From positions 124,007 through 188,006 of the forward strand of contig NZ_FREZ01000009.1 in NCBI RefSeq assembly GCF_900143525.1: 64,000 nucleotides of DNA, read 5' to 3'. The stretch is from Ruegeria sp. Alg231-54. GTDB taxonomy: Bacteria; Pseudomonadota; Alphaproteobacteria; Rhodobacterales; Rhodobacteraceae. Each line of letters opens with the position of its first letter. The stretch's first letter is position 1. This document shows, in pieces, positions 23,963-34,200 of the stretch. The notes beneath the pieces were generated by a model that made no database searches, was not told the origin of the DNA, and was given only the letters and a program-made list of their open reading frames with translations. Both the position numbers and the translations under genes were made by a program.

Positions 23963-24430
23963 ATGCAGTTTACAGTGCGCGAAGATATCGAAGCTCCCAT
24001 CAACTCGGTGTTCGAAATGGTGGCCGACTTTGACCGATTCGAACGGATCGCGATGCGGCGCGGGATCGACGTCCGGCGGGTTTCGGGTGAATTGGGCGTT
24101 GTTCCGGGCACCAGTTGGGAGACAGAATTCAGGTTACGCGGAAAGCCACGTCAGATTTCTGTGCAGATGGCCGAATGCGACCCACCTTTGCTGATGCGGT
24201 TCGAAGCGGCAAGCAAGGGGATGAACGGGGTCACGACGGTGGAGCTTTTGGCCCTGTCGCAGCGCCGCACGCGTCTAAGCGTTGATATGTCCCTGTCAGC
24301 CAAATCCCTCCCTGCGCGGCTGCTGTTACAATCACTAAGGCTTGGGCAATCCCGGTTTCGGCGACAGTTTCAGTTGCGCCTGACCGAGTTCGCACGGGAA
24401 ATGGAACAACGTCACATTCATGGCGGCTGA
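23963..24430 (+). CDS. SRPBCC (START-like) family protein
   Basis: A 155-residue protein fitting the SRPBCC helix-grip fold: beta-rich MQFTVREDIEAPINSVFEMV at the start and a long C-terminal helix ending in FAREMEQRH. The pattern 'D-I-x-A-P-x-x-x-V-F-x-x-V' is typical of the coenzyme Q-binding/polyketide-cyclase-like group. No catalytic residue can be assigned. It starts 40 bp after nudC and probably belongs to the same transcript. Confidence 0.75.
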   Translation: MQFTVREDIEAPINSVFEMVADFDRFERIAMRRGIDVRRVSGELGVVPGTSWETEFRLRGKPRQISVQMAECDPPLLMRFEAASKGMNGVTTVELLALSQRRTRLSVDMSLSAKSLPARLLLQSLRLGQSRFRRQFQLRLTEFAREMEQRHIHGG

Positions 24431-24456
24431 TTATCCAAAGCTTTGGTGAGAACGAG

Positions 24457-24924
24457 ATGGATAGTTTTATTGTTCGTAAGGCGGTTTTGACGGATGCCCA
24501 AGGTATCTCAGAGGTACTGCAGGACATCGCAGCGGCCGGAAAGCGTAGCAAGCGCTGCGACGTTGATTTTGCCCGCGAGCATTACGTGGCCGACCCCGAC
24601 CGGATCAGATGTTCCGTCGCTGTTCAGGGAGAAGAGGTCCTGGGATTTCAATCACTGAAATGGGCGGTTGAAAACAACCCATATGGTGCTCCGGTCGGGT
24701 GGGGCGTCATTGGAACGCATATTCGCCCGTCGGCCGCCCGGCGCGGTGTCGGGCGCGCCCTGTTTCATGCAACACTCTTGGCGGCACGGGAAAGTGGCCT
24801 ACCGGCCATTGATGCGACCATTTCGGCCACAAACGCCGAAGGATTGGCCTATTATTCGGCGATGGGCTTTGTGGATTATCGGGAGCACGAGGGTGCCCAG
24901 TGCAAAAGCTTTTGCGTGATTTGA
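24457..24924 (+). CDS. GNAT family N-acetyltransferase
   Basis: A 155-residue GNAT acetyltransferase. The acetyl-CoA-binding segment is the arginine/glycine-rich stretch GTHIRPSAARRGVGRALFHA, and the C-terminal signature is ISATNAEGLAYYSAMGF. It transfers an acetyl group from acetyl-CoA to an amine; the acceptor is unknown. It follows the SRPBCC gene by 26 bp and is convergent with pheA, with 12 bp between the stops. Confidence 0.85.
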   Translation: MDSFIVRKAVLTDAQGISEVLQDIAAAGKRSKRCDVDFAREHYVADPDRIRCSVAVQGEEVLGFQSLKWAVENNPYGAPVGWGVIGTHIRPSAARRGVGRALFHATLLAARESGLPAIDATISATNAEGLAYYSAMGFVDYREHEGAQCKSFCVI

Positions 24925-24936
24925 GCCGAGGTCGCT

Positions 24937-25770
24937 TCAGCCGCGCGGTTGAGCCGCTGGGTAGACGCCCAAAATCTCGACATTCGTGGTGAAGTGTTCC
25001 AGTTCTTCCATCGCCAGCTGTACGTTCCTGTCGTCCGGGTGGCCCACGATATCGGCATAAAACTGGGTCGCAGTGAACGACCCATCGACCATGTAGCTTT
25101 CCAGCTTGGTCATGTTGATGCCGTTGGTCGCAAACCCACCCATCGCCTTGTAAAGCGCAGCCGGAATGTTGCGTACCTGAAAAACAAAACTGGTGATCAT
25201 GCCGTGTTCTCCGCGGCGTGACATGTCGGCCTGCTGTGACATCACCAGAAAGCGCGTGGTGTTGTTGTCGCGGTCTTCAATGTGTCGGGCCAGTACGTTC
25301 AAGCCGTAGATTTCGCCGGCCAACTCGCTGGCCAATGCTGCTGAATGCACCTCGCCTTGTTCCGAGACCTCGCGGGCCGCACGCGCGTTGTCGGGGCTGA
25401 CACGTCCCTTGATGTTGTGTTCTTTCAAAAACCCGGCGCATTGCGGTAGCAGAACCAGGTGCGAGTGTGCCTCGGTGACATCCTCGATTTTGGCCCCTGG
25501 AACGGCAAGAAGGTTGATGTGAACGCGCACGAACGCTTCTTCGATGATGTGCAACCCGCTGTGGGGAAGCAAACGGTGGATATCGGCGACCCGGCCGTAC
25601 GTGGTGTTTTCGACCGGCAGCATTGCCAATTCAGCCTCACCTGCGCGCACCGATTCGATCACATCTTCGAAAGTCCGGCAGGGCAGGGCCTCCATATCGG
25701 GGCGGGCATTACGGCAGGCCTCGTGGCTGTAGGCGCCGGGTTCTCCCTGAAATGCAATACGTTTGGTCAT
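24937..25770 (-). CDS. pheA: Prephenate dehydratase
   Basis: A 277-residue monofunctional prephenate dehydratase that forms phenylpyruvate for phenylalanine synthesis. The N-terminal part is MTKRIAFQGEPGAYSHEACR, and catalytic/family motifs are PVENTTYGRVADIH and NNTTRFLVM. A C-terminal ACT domain (SFVFQVRNIPAALYKAMGGF, then KLESYM) suits feedback inhibition by phenylalanine. The ATG at 25770 is preferred over a TTG seven codons upstream because it matches the family start. It is divergent from the cytochrome c gene. Confidence 0.93.
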   Translation of the reverse strand: MTKRIAFQGEPGAYSHEACRNARPDMEALPCRTFEDVIESVRAGEAELAMLPVENTTYGRVADIHRLLPHSGLHIIEEAFVRVHINLLAVPGAKIEDVTEAHSHLVLLPQCAGFLKEHNIKGRVSPDNARAAREVSEQGEVHSAALASELAGEIYGLNVLARHIEDRDNNTTRFLVMSQQADMSRRGEHGMITSFVFQVRNIPAALYKAMGGFATNGINMTKLESYMVDGSFTATQFYADIVGHPDDRNVQLAMEELEHFTTNVEILGVYPAAQPRG

Positions 25771-25889
25771 TTGGTCGATTCCGTGCAACAAGTTCGATAA
25801 TTGGGCGTTTAGTCGCGGTGTCTATACCTTGCCTCTTGTAAGGGGAAGCCTTAGACACCCCGCAGACAGCTGAAATGGACTCGCGATCA

Positions 25890-26396
25890 ATGTTCGACAC
25901 GATGACAGTTACCAAGGCCGCAGCAGGCCTGTTTGGCACCTTCCTGGTGCTGCTTTTGGCCAAATGGGGTGCCGAAGTGCTTTACCATGCGGATGGGCAT
26001 GGTGAGACGGCCTCGTATATTATCGAAACCGAAAGCTCCGGTGAAAGCGCTGACGGCGAAGAAGTGGTGTTCGAAGATATGTTGGCCGCCGCAGACCCGG
26101 ACAAGGGCGCGCGGGTTTTCCGCAAGTGTACTGCCTGCCACAAGCTGGAAGACGGCGCCAACGGCACTGGCCCCTACCTGTTTGCAATCGTGGATCGCCC
26201 GGTTGCTTCAGCCAAAGGTTTCACTGGCTACTCAGCTTCGATGCAAGCCCATGGCGGCAATTGGACACCTGAAGCGCTGGATGCGTTCCTGACCCGCCCC
26301 AGTGCCTATATCTCAGGTACATCCATGAGCTTTGCGGGTCTGAAAAAACCGCAGGAACGGGCCGACCTGATTGCCTATCTGCAGACCATCAACTGA
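25890..26396 (+). CDS. cycM: Membrane-anchored cytochrome c (CycM/c552 type)
   Basis: A 168-residue cytochrome c with an uncleaved N-terminal anchor (VTKAAAGLFGTFLVLLLAKW), an acidic linker, and one haem site CTACH (C80-H84). The axial methionine is probably in GTSMSFAGLKK. Such proteins carry electrons from the bc1 complex to the aa3 or cbb3 terminal oxidases at the periplasmic face. The start MFDTMTVTK is the family-typical one; an ATG five codons earlier (25875) is an alternative. It is followed by a strong terminator. Confidence 0.88.
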   Translation: MFDTMTVTKAAAGLFGTFLVLLLAKWGAEVLYHADGHGETASYIIETESSGESADGEEVVFEDMLAAADPDKGARVFRKCTACHKLEDGANGTGPYLFAIVDRPVASAKGFTGYSASMQAHGGNWTPEALDAFLTRPSAYISGTSMSFAGLKKPQERADLIAYLQTIN

Positions 26397-26421
26397 TCTT
26401 TCGCTCAGTTTTGACGCATTC

Positions 26422-26456
26422 AAAAGCCGCTGCCCCGTGCAGCGGCTTTTTTTTTT
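26422..26456 (+). terminator. Rho-independent terminator after cycM
   Basis: AAAAGCCGCTGC pairs with GCAGCGGCTTTT around a short CCCGT loop, followed by a run of ten T residues, 26 bp after the cycM stop. Confidence 0.93.
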
Positions 26457-26570
26457 GTCTAAGTAAATCTTCACAAAGTGTTCACGCACTCTAAACTTGG
26501 AACTGGCAGTGCTGGTCTTTTAGCTGGCGCAAACAATATTAAAGACGTCAACGAGCAGGGGATGAACCAC

Positions 26571-28475
26571 ATGAAATCCAATCGAGTTACCGCTTTAGCG
26601 CGAACAAGGGATTTCGGACGCTTAGTTCACATTCTGGCTTTGGGGGCATTGCTCTGTGCAGCCGCTGCAACTCAGCTTTTTGCTGAGGAAAAGATCATCA
26701 AATCACACGGTTTCTCGGAATTCGGTGATTTGAAGTATCCGGAAGGCTTTGCGCATTTCGACTATGTGAACCCGGACGCGCCACGTGGTGGAGAACTCTC
26801 CTATGCGGCGCAAGGCACGTTCGACAGCTTTAATCCCTATACCAGGCAGGGCCGGGCTGGTGCGAGGTCGGCAGATCACTACGAAAGTCTGCTGGTTCCG
26901 TCCTATGATGAACCTGCGGCCTATTACGGCCTGCTAGCCGAAAGCCTGGAGTATCCCGAAAGCTATGAGTGGGTGATCTTCAATATCCGCCCCGAGGCGC
27001 GGTTTTCCGACGGCACACCGGTGACAGCTGAGGATGTGGTGTTTTCCCATAATCTGCTGCTGGACCAAGGGCTGAAATCTTATGCCGACGCAATTCGCCA
27101 ACGGATCCCCAAGGCCGAGGCGCTGGATACCCATCGTGTAAAGTTCTACTTCTCGCCAGATTTCCCCCGCCGGGGCCGGATTTCTCAAGTTGGGGCCACG
27201 TCGATTTTCTCTAAGAAATGGTTCGAGGAAGACCCTGAAAACCGCCGATTGGACAAGTCGCGGCTGGATCCGGGTATCGGTTCGGGGCCATATGTTCTGG
27301 ATGATTATGACATCAACCGGCGCATCGTCTACAAGCGCAACCCCGATTATTGGGGCAACTACGTTAACGTCAATGTGGGCCGCAACAACTTTGACACCAT
27401 CCGCGTTGAGTATTTCGCCGATTCCATTGCTGCGATGGAGGGGTTCAAGGCGGGCACATTTACCCTTCGGCAGGAAAACAACTCAAAAAGCTGGGCAACG
27501 GCCTATGATTTCCCGGCAATTGCGAATGGTTCTGTCGTGCGGGCTGAACTGGCAGACGGAAATGTGCCGTCAGCGTCGGGCTTCATCATGAACCTTGACC
27601 GGCCAAAGTTTCAGGACCCCCGCGTTCGCGAAGCTATCCAGCTGGCATATAATTTCGAATGGACGAATGAGAGCCTGCAATATGGGTTATTCCAGCAGCG
27701 TAGTTCGTTCTGGGAAGGAACGCATCTTGAGGCGACCGGTCTGCCCGAAGGGCGCGAGCTTGAGGTGTTGCAAGAATTGGGCGACACGCTGGACCCTGCC
27801 ATCCTGACCGAGGAACCCGTCTCGGCGCATGAATCCCGGGCCGCCCGCCAAAATGACCGTGGCAACTTGCGCAAGGCGATGAAACTGCTGGACGAAGCTG
27901 GCTGGCTTGTTGGGGATGACGGCATTCGTCGCAACGACAAGGGCGAGGTGCTGTCCATTGCATTTCTGTCCGACCAGCCAACGCTGGACAGGCTTATTCA
28001 ACCCTTCGTCGCCAATTTGCGGGCAATGGGGATTGATGCGAGCTACAACCGGGTGGATAACGCCCAGTTCACCTTGCGCCGCCGGGACCGTGATTTCGAC
28101 ATGATTGTTGGCGGGTACCCGAGGTCGTTGCAGCCGTCGACAGGGTTGTATCAGCAGTTCGGAACCGAAGCGGCCTCTTACTCGGTCTTCAACCCGTCGG
28201 GTGTGCATGGCCCGGATATCGAACCGCTGATCGATAACATTGCCTCTGCCGAAGACAGCGAAGAACTGTTTGCAAATGTCCGCGCATTGGACCGCGTCCT
28301 GCGCGCCAAGCGGATCATGGTTCCCACGTGGTATCTGGGCAAGCACTGGGTTGCCTATTGGGACATGTATGAATACCCGGAAAATCTGCCGCCTTACGCA
28401 TTGGGTGTTGAAGACCTCTGGTGGATCAACGAAGAGAAAGAAGCCGAGTTGAAATCCTCCGGCGCCTTGAGGTAA
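26571..28475 (+). CDS. yejA: Extracellular solute-binding protein of a peptide ABC transporter (YejA)
   Basis: A 634-residue family 5 solute-binding protein. The signal peptide spans ARTRDFGRLVHIL to about TQLFA, giving a mature start AEEKIIKSHG. The KSHGFSEFGDLKYP and FNPYTRQGR segments are typical of YejA. It binds peptides in the periplasm for the YejBEF permease. Two ATG codons, 26562 and 26571, are close together. The second is chosen because AGGGG lies nine bases upstream; the reading frame is open further upstream. The next gene, yejB, starts 9 bp after the stop. Confidence 0.9.
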   Translation: MKSNRVTALARTRDFGRLVHILALGALLCAAAATQLFAEEKIIKSHGFSEFGDLKYPEGFAHFDYVNPDAPRGGELSYAAQGTFDSFNPYTRQGRAGARSADHYESLLVPSYDEPAAYYGLLAESLEYPESYEWVIFNIRPEARFSDGTPVTAEDVVFSHNLLLDQGLKSYADAIRQRIPKAEALDTHRVKFYFSPDFPRRGRISQVGATSIFSKKWFEEDPENRRLDKSRLDPGIGSGPYVLDDYDINRRIVYKRNPDYWGNYVNVNVGRNNFDTIRVEYFADSIAAMEGFKAGTFTLRQENNSKSWATAYDFPAIANGSVVRAELADGNVPSASGFIMNLDRPKFQDPRVREAIQLAYNFEWTNESLQYGLFQQRSSFWEGTHLEATGLPEGRELEVLQELGDTLDPAILTEEPVSAHESRAARQNDRGNLRKAMKLLDEAGWLVGDDGIRRNDKGEVLSIAFLSDQPTLDRLIQPFVANLRAMGIDASYNRVDNAQFTLRRRDRDFDMIVGGYPRSLQPSTGLYQQFGTEAASYSVFNPSGVHGPDIEPLIDNIASAEDSEELFANVRALDRVLRAKRIMVPTWYLGKHWVAYWDMYEYPENLPPYALGVEDLWWINEEKEAELKSSGALR

Positions 28476-28484
28476 TCCGCCCCC

Positions 28485-29570
28485 ATGGGAGCATATATTC
28501 TTAGACGACTGTTGCTGGTCATCCCAACCCTGCTTGGGATCATGATCGTCAACTTCACGCTGGTTCAGTTCGTTCCTGGCGGACCGATTGAACAGATCAT
28601 CGCCCAGTTGGAAGGTGGCGGTGATGTGTTCGAAGGGATCGCCGGCGGCGGCAGTGACATCGAGCAACAGACCGGCGGCACGAATGACCGCTACATTGGT
28701 GCGCGGGGCCTTCCGCCCGAGTTTATCGAAGAGCTGGAAAAGGAATTCGGGTTCGACAAACCTCCGGTTGAGCGGTTCCTCAACATGATGGGCAATTACC
28801 TGACGCTGGACTTTGGTGAGAGCTATTTTCGGTCGATCAGCGTAACCGATCTGGTGTTAGAGAAGATGCCGGTGTCGATCTCGCTGGGTCTGTGGTCCAC
28901 GTTGATCGCGTATCTGGTGTCGATCCCGCTTGGCATTCGCAAGGCGATTAAGGACGGGTCACAGTTTGATACCTGGACCAGTGGCGCGATCATCGTAGCC
29001 TATGCTATTCCCGGCTTCTTGTTTGCGATCCTGCTGTTGGTTCTGTTTGCCGGGGGATCATATTGGCAGATATTCCCGCTCCGGGGGCTGACCTCGGACA
29101 ACTGGGACAGCCTCAGCCTGTTTGGTAAGATCGTTGACTACTTCTGGCACATTGCCCTGCCGATTATCGCGCTGACGATTTCGGCCTTTGCGACGCTGAC
29201 TCTGCTGACCAAGAACTCGTTCCTGGACGAGATCAAAAAACAATATGTCATGACCGCCCGCGCCAAGGGTCTGAGCGAAAGTCAGGTTCTGTACGGCCAT
29301 GTTTTCCGCAACGCGATGCTGATCGTAATCGCCGGATTCCCGGCGGTTTTCATCGGCGTCTTCTTCGGGGGGTCGATCATCATCGAGACGATCTTCTCGC
29401 TTGACGGTCTCGGCCGTCTGGGGTTCGAGGCAGCCGTTGCGCGGGACTATCCGGTGATCTTCGGCACTCTGTTCATCTTTGGCTTGATGGGGTTGGTTGT
29501 CGGCATCATCAGTGACCTGATGTATGTGCTGGTCGACCCGCGCATCGATTTCGAAAAGCGGGAGGGGTAA
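28485..29570 (+). CDS. yejB: Peptide ABC transporter permease YejB
   Basis: A 361-residue inner-membrane permease of the DppB/OppB type. The N-terminal segment is [21 protein letters not shown] long periplasmic region follows, then the permease domain with the EAA loop near [20 protein letters not shown]. The extra periplasmic segment between the first two membrane helices is usual for YejB. Its TAA is followed without a gap by the yejE ATG. With YejA, E and F it imports oligopeptides and, in enterics, microcin C-type compounds. Confidence 0.92.
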   Translation: MGAYILRRLLLVIPTLLGIMIVNFTLVQFVPGGPIEQIIAQLEGGGDVFEGIAGGGSDIEQQTGGTNDRYIGARGLPPEFIEELEKEFGFDKPPVERFLNMMGNYLTLDFGESYFRSISVTDLVLEKMPVSISLGLWSTLIAYLVSIPLGIRKAIKDGSQFDTWTSGAIIVAYAIPGFLFAILLLVLFAGGSYWQIFPLRGLTSDNWDSLSLFGKIVDYFWHIALPIIALTISAFATLTLLTKNSFLDEIKKQYVMTARAKGLSESQVLYGHVFRNAMLIVIAGFPAVFIGVFFGGSIIIETIFSLDGLGRLGFEAAVARDYPVIFGTLFIFGLMGLVVGIISDLMYVLVDPRIDFEKREG

Positions 29571-30677
29571 ATGGCGCTTTCCCCACTCAACCAGCGCCGC
29601 TGGCGCAATTTTCGTCGTAACGGGCGTGCATTCTGGTCGCTGATGGTCTTTTCCGTCCTTTTCGGCCTTTCTCTGTTCGCCGAGTTCATCGCCAACGACA
29701 AACCAATCCTCGTTAAATACCGGGGTGAGTTTTATACGCCGATCTTCAATTTCTACGCGGAAACCGAATTCGGTGGTGATTTCCAGACCGAGGCGATCTA
29801 TCGCGACCCCGAGGTTCAGTGTTTGATCGACAGCGGTGGCATCGAAGACTGTTTTGACGATCCCGAGGGGATTATCGACGAAATCAAGGCCGGTACATTC
29901 CAGGCAGAAGGGTACGAGCGTGGCTGGGCCGTCTGGCCGTTGATCCCGTATTCCTTCAACACCAGTGTTGATCGCCCCGGTGCAGCGCCGCTGCCACCCA
30001 ACGGACAAAACCTGCTGGGCACGGATGACACCAAGCGCGACGTATTGGCCCGTGTAATTTATGGCTTCCGCCTGTCGATTTTGTTCACGCTTATGGTCAC
30101 GGGTGTGGCCAGTCTGGTTGGGATATTCGCCGGGGCCATTCAGGGCTTTTTTGGCGGCTGGCTGGACCTGATCTTCCAACGGATCATCGAGATCTGGTCA
30201 GCGACGCCTTCGCTTTACGTCATCATCATCATGTTTGCCATTCTGGGTCGAAGTTTCTGGCTGCTTGTGGCGCTGATGATCTTGTTCAGCTGGACCGGGC
30301 TTGTGGGCGTTGTGCGCGCCGAGTTCCTGCGGGCGAGAAATCTGGAATATGTGCGCGCTGCGCGGGCACTGGGTGTGGGCAATATGACAATCATGTTCCG
30401 CCACATGCTGCCCAACGCGATGGTCGCTACGCTGACCTTCATGCCCTTCATCGTTACGGGTACCATCGGCGGCCTGGCCTCGCTGGATTTTCTGGGCTTC
30501 GGCCTGCCATCTTCGGCCCCATCTTTGGGTGAGTTGACCCTGCAGGCCAAGCAGAACCTCCAGGCACCCTGGTTGGCCTTCACCGCCTTTTTCACCTTTG
30601 CCATCATGCTGTCGCTACTGGTCTTCATCTTCGAAGGCGTGCGCGATGCATTTGATCCCAGAAAGACCTTTTCATGA
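29571..30677 (+). CDS. yejE: Peptide ABC transporter permease YejE
   Basis: A 368-residue permease partner of YejB. It starts with LNQRRWRNFRRNGRAFWSL, has a periplasmic domain of about 110 residues with two cysteines (QCLIDSGGIEDC), then the OppC-like permease domain with an EAA loop near RAARALGVGNMTIMFRHML. The ATG abuts the yejB stop with GGGAGGGG as ribosome binding site. Its TGA overlaps the yejF ATG (ATGA), so the operon is tightly coupled. Confidence 0.92.
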   Translation: MALSPLNQRRWRNFRRNGRAFWSLMVFSVLFGLSLFAEFIANDKPILVKYRGEFYTPIFNFYAETEFGGDFQTEAIYRDPEVQCLIDSGGIEDCFDDPEGIIDEIKAGTFQAEGYERGWAVWPLIPYSFNTSVDRPGAAPLPPNGQNLLGTDDTKRDVLARVIYGFRLSILFTLMVTGVASLVGIFAGAIQGFFGGWLDLIFQRIIEIWSATPSLYVIIIMFAILGRSFWLLVALMILFSWTGLVGVVRAEFLRARNLEYVRAARALGVGNMTIMFRHMLPNAMVATLTFMPFIVTGTIGGLASLDFLGFGLPSSAPSLGELTLQAKQNLQAPWLAFTAFFTFAIMLSLLVFIFEGVRDAFDPRKTFS

Positions 30678-32251
30678 GCCTGCTGGATGTGAACAACCTC
30701 AAGGTCTCGTTCCGTCAGGACGGGCAGGTGAGCGCAGCAGTCAAGGGCGTGTCCTTTACTGTGGATCGGGGTGAAACGGTTGCGCTGGTGGGCGAATCCG
30801 GATCCGGCAAATCAGTCACTGCGCTGTCGACAGTGTCTTTGCTGGGTGACAGTGCGATTGTCGAAGGTTCGGTCACCTATGAAGGGCAGGAGATGATCGG
30901 CGCGTCTGACCAGCGCCTGATGGATGTGCGCGGAAACGATATCAGCTTCATCTTTCAGGAGCCGATGACCTCGCTCAACCCGCTGCACACGATCCAGAAA
31001 CAAATGGCCGAGTCACTGGCCCTGCACCAGGGTCTGACAGGTGATGCTGCACGGGCCCGGATCGTCGAACTGCTGACCAAGGTTGGCATCCGCGATCCCG
31101 AGGAGCGCCTGGACAGCTATCCGCATCAATTGTCAGGTGGCCAACGCCAGCGCGTCATGATCGCCCTGGCACTTGCCAACAAGCCCGATATCCTGATCGC
31201 GGATGAGCCGACAACGGCCCTGGATGTGACCATACAGGCGCAGATCCTCGAACTGCTGGCCGAGCTTCAGAAATCTGAGAATATGGGGATGCTTTTCATC
31301 ACCCACGACCTTGGGATCGTGCGCCGTATCGCCGACCGGGTCTGTGTGATGAAGGACGGCGAGATTGTCGAAACTGGCGCGACCCAGGAGATATTCGACA
31401 ACCCCCAACACCCCTACACCCGCAAGCTGCTGGCGGCGGAACCATCCGGTCATCCCGATCCTGTGGCACCCGACGCCGAAGAAGTGGCGCGCACCGATCA
31501 TCTTAAGGTCTGGTTCCCGATCCAGCGCGGGTTCCTGAAACGCACAGTTGGCCATGTGAAGGCGGTGAACGATGCAACGCTCAGCGTACGCGCCGGTGAA
31601 ACCTTAGGGATTGTGGGCGAAAGCGGCTCGGGTAAGACAACGCTGGCGCTGGCGATCATGCGGTTGATTGCGTCCGAAGGTGCGATAACCTTCCGCGATC
31701 AGGATGTACGCCGCTGGTCGACGCGAGAGTTGCGGCGCTTGCGCAAGGACATGCAGATTGTGTTTCAGGACCCATTCGGAAGCCTCAGTCCCCGGATGAC
31801 CTGCCAGCAGATCATTGCCGAGGGGCTGGCGATCCACAAGGTCGACCCGCACCGCTCGCCACGGGAGCTGGTGACCGAAGTGATGACCGAAGTGGGCTTG
31901 GACCCGGCTGCGATGGACCGCTATCCGCACGAATTCTCGGGCGGGCAGCGTCAGCGTATTGCCATTGCACGAGCCATGGTCCTCAGGCCAAAGTTGCTGG
32001 TTCTGGATGAACCGACCAGCGCCCTGGACATGACTGTGCAGGTTCAGATCGTCGACCTGTTGCGCGATTTGCAGCGCAAATACGGGCTGGCCTACCTGTT
32101 TATCAGCCACGATCTAAAAGTTGTGCGTGCGATGTCCCACAATGTGATTGTCATGCGAAACGGTGACGTCATCGAAATGGGCGCGGCCGAAGACCTTTTT
32201 GAAAACGCCCAGACAGACTATACCCGCGAACTGATAGCGGCGGCGGGCTGA
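30674..32251 (+). CDS. yejF: Peptide ABC transporter ATP-binding protein YejF (two fused ABC domains)
   Basis: A 525-residue protein with two complete ABC ATPase domains. The first has Walker A GESGSGKS, signature LSGGQRQRV and Walker B DILIADEP. The second has Walker [10 protein letters not shown], signature FSGGQRQRI and Walker B KLLVLDEP. It powers YejBE on the cytoplasmic side. It overlaps yejE by four bases. The stop codon lies within a strong hairpin without a clear T tract. Confidence 0.94.
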   Translation: MSLLDVNNLKVSFRQDGQVSAAVKGVSFTVDRGETVALVGESGSGKSVTALSTVSLLGDSAIVEGSVTYEGQEMIGASDQRLMDVRGNDISFIFQEPMTSLNPLHTIQKQMAESLALHQGLTGDAARARIVELLTKVGIRDPEERLDSYPHQLSGGQRQRVMIALALANKPDILIADEPTTALDVTIQAQILELLAELQKSENMGMLFITHDLGIVRRIADRVCVMKDGEIVETGATQEIFDNPQHPYTRKLLAAEPSGHPDPVAPDAEEVARTDHLKVWFPIQRGFLKRTVGHVKAVNDATLSVRAGETLGIVGESGSGKTTLALAIMRLIASEGAITFRDQDVRRWSTRELRRLRKDMQIVFQDPFGSLSPRMTCQQIIAEGLAIHKVDPHRSPRELVTEVMTEVGLDPAAMDRYPHEFSGGQRQRIAIARAMVLRPKLLVLDEPTSALDMTVQVQIVDLLRDLQRKYGLAYLFISHDLKVVRAMSHNVIVMRNGDVIEMGAAEDLFENAQTDYTRELIAAAG

Positions 32252-32263
32252 AACCAGCCCGCC
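32242..32263. terminator. Hairpin at the yejF/EF-G-like convergent junction
   Basis: GGCGGGCTG (32242-32250) pairs perfectly with CAGCCCGCC (32255-32263). The yejF stop codon lies in the loop side of the left arm. No T tract follows on either strand, so a classical intrinsic terminator is uncertain; it may mark mRNA 3' ends. Confidence 0.45.
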
Positions 32264-32271
32264 CGGGGCTT

Positions 32272-34200
32272 TCAGGCATTCGCTGTTTCGCGTGCCGCGG
32301 ATTTTGGAACCGGGCCGCGAAGCTCTTCGTAATGGTCGAATTGCAGTTTCACCCACCCAGTGCCGCGTGTCGCGCTGGCGAGGGTACGGTGTAACTCGTC
32401 TTCGGCCACAGCAGGCAGTTGGGCATTGAAAATCTCCCATCCAGACGCGTTGGGATTGCCTTCAAAGCCCAGAACCTGACCCTGCAGCGAACTGATCGTA
32501 GGCACCAGGTCGCCCACGAAATCCGAGGGCAAGTGGATTTCGGCGTTCAGGATGGGTTGCAGGACCACCGGTTTCGCCTGCGGCAAAGCCTCTCGAACCG
32601 CGTTCTTGCCCGCAGTGCGGAACGCATAGTCGGAACTGTCGACGTTGTGATGCTTGCCATCGCTGAGCGTGACTTTGACATCCACAACCGGGAACCCTTC
32701 AGGCCCCTGCACCAGCGCATCCTTGGCCCCGTGTTCGACCGAAGGGATATAGTTTCTGGGCACGGCGCCCCCTTTGACGATCTCTTCGAATTCGAACCCG
32801 GCCCCACGTGGGGTCGGTGCGATCGAGATCACCACATCGGCAAATTGTCCTGCGCCGCCGGATTGTTTGCGGTGGCGATGACGATGTTCGATCGGTGCGC
32901 GGATGGTCTCGCGATAGGCCGTCTCAACCGTCTGGGTCTCAATCTCGATACCGAAGTCTTCAGCCAGCTTGGCGCTGACCCGGCGCATATGCTGAGGCCC
33001 TTGCGATCCCAGAACGGCATGACCGCTCAGTTCATCGTGCTGCAGGTGCAGTCCGGGGTCAATCTCGACCAGTCGGGATAGCGCGTTGGACAGGCGTACA
33101 TCGTCACGCTCATGTGCCGGCGACACAATTTGCCGGTGGGCGGCCGGATGGGCCTCGGCCCACTCCGGTAGCGGTGTGGCTCCGGTACTGTCATACAGGT
33201 TGCCGGGGTTGAGGTGGTCGGATTTCACAGCCAGCCCGATCTGACCAGCTTCCAATTCCGAGATTTGTGTTTTTGCGTCCAGTGTCGTCAGGTTGCCAAC
33301 CGTTTCGCCGCCTAAAGCTTCATGCGCTTTGACGCCCTTGCCCAGACCGCGCAGCACGATGATTTTTCCGATGTGCTTTTTGACATCCGCGAACCCGGCA
33401 ATTGCGCGCGCGTCTTCGGCTGCTTCGTCCCGCCCGGCGGCGATATTGAATTCAGGGGCTTCGTGACGAAGCGCTTTCATCAAACGGGTCAGCCCGTTGC
33501 CGTGGCTGGCAGACCCCAGGCAAGCCGGGATCAACTGGTGGTTTTGCAGAACCTGCGCGGCCAGATCATAGATTTCTGCGCTGGGCGGCTGTTTGTCCTC
33601 GATCAGTTGTTCCAGCAGATGATCATCGAAATCGGAAAGCGTCTCCAGCAATTCGGTTCGGGCTTCCTGTTCCCGGTCTTCGACGGACTGCGGAAGTTCG
33701 ATCAGGGCCGAGGGTTGCCCTTCCTGATACTTCCATGCCCGCTCCGAGATCAGGTCGACCGCGCCGATGATCGCCTCGCCATCGCGGATTGGCACCTGCC
33801 GCAGGGCAATATGTTGCGTACAGTAGGTCTGCAGGGCGGCGATAATATCGCGGATGCGTCCATTTGGGGTGTCCATGCGGTTGATAAACAGAAAGCAGGG
33901 GATACCTGCCTCTTCGACCAGCCGCAGATACGGGGCGCACAGCACGGCGGCGTCCGGGTCGGGCGGTACGACAACGACAGCAGCATCCGAGATCGCCATG
34001 GCAGGACCGACATATGCCATTGTGTCGCTGCCGCCATTCACGTCAATGGCACACCAGGGTTCGTCCAAGTAAGAAAAACCGTGCAAATGCACGGTTCCGG
34101 AAACGTCGAATGTGGTTGGCCGGCCATCAAGGCGACTGATGGCCTCGACCAGTGTTGTTTTGCCCGAGTGGCTGGGGCCGAGGACAGAAAAAACGCGCAT
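32272..34200 (-). CDS. Elongation factor G-like protein (divergent paralogue)
   Basis: A 642-residue protein, about 50 shorter than canonical EF-G, with EF-G domains I-V recognisable. G1 is GPSHSGKTT, but the G3 motif DTPGH is replaced by DVNGGSD, so the catalytic histidine is missing, and G4 is NRMD instead of NKMD. Domain IV is well kept (GGAVPRNYIPSVEHGAKDAL, then HNVDSSDYAFRTAG). It is not the main translocase. A specialised ribosome-binding factor with weak or no GTP hydrolysis is possible. Similar EF-G-like proteins occur in other Rhodobacterales, from memory. It is convergent with yejF. Confidence 0.85.
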   Translation of the reverse strand: MRVFSVLGPSHSGKTTLVEAISRLDGRPTTFDVSGTVHLHGFSYLDEPWCAIDVNGGSDTMAYVGPAMAISDAAVVVVPPDPDAAVLCAPYLRLVEEAGIPCFLFINRMDTPNGRIRDIIAALQTYCTQHIALRQVPIRDGEAIIGAVDLISERAWKYQEGQPSALIELPQSVEDREQEARTELLETLSDFDDHLLEQLIEDKQPPSAEIYDLAAQVLQNHQLIPACLGSASHGNGLTRLMKALRHEAPEFNIAAGRDEAAEDARAIAGFADVKKHIGKIIVLRGLGKGVKAHEALGGETVGNLTTLDAKTQISELEAGQIGLAVKSDHLNPGNLYDSTGATPLPEWAEAHPAAHRQIVSPAHERDDVRLSNALSRLVEIDPGLHLQHDELSGHAVLGSQGPQHMRRVSAKLAEDFGIEIETQTVETAYRETIRAPIEHRHRHRKQSGGAGQFADVVISIAPTPRGAGFEFEEIVKGGAVPRNYIPSVEHGAKDALVQGPEGFPVVDVKVTLSDGKHHNVDSSDYAFRTAGKNAVREALPQAKPVVLQPILNAEIHLPSDFVGDLVPTISSLQGQVLGFEGNPNASGWEIFNAQLPAVAEDELHRTLASATRGTGWVKLQFDHYEELRGPVPKSAARETANA

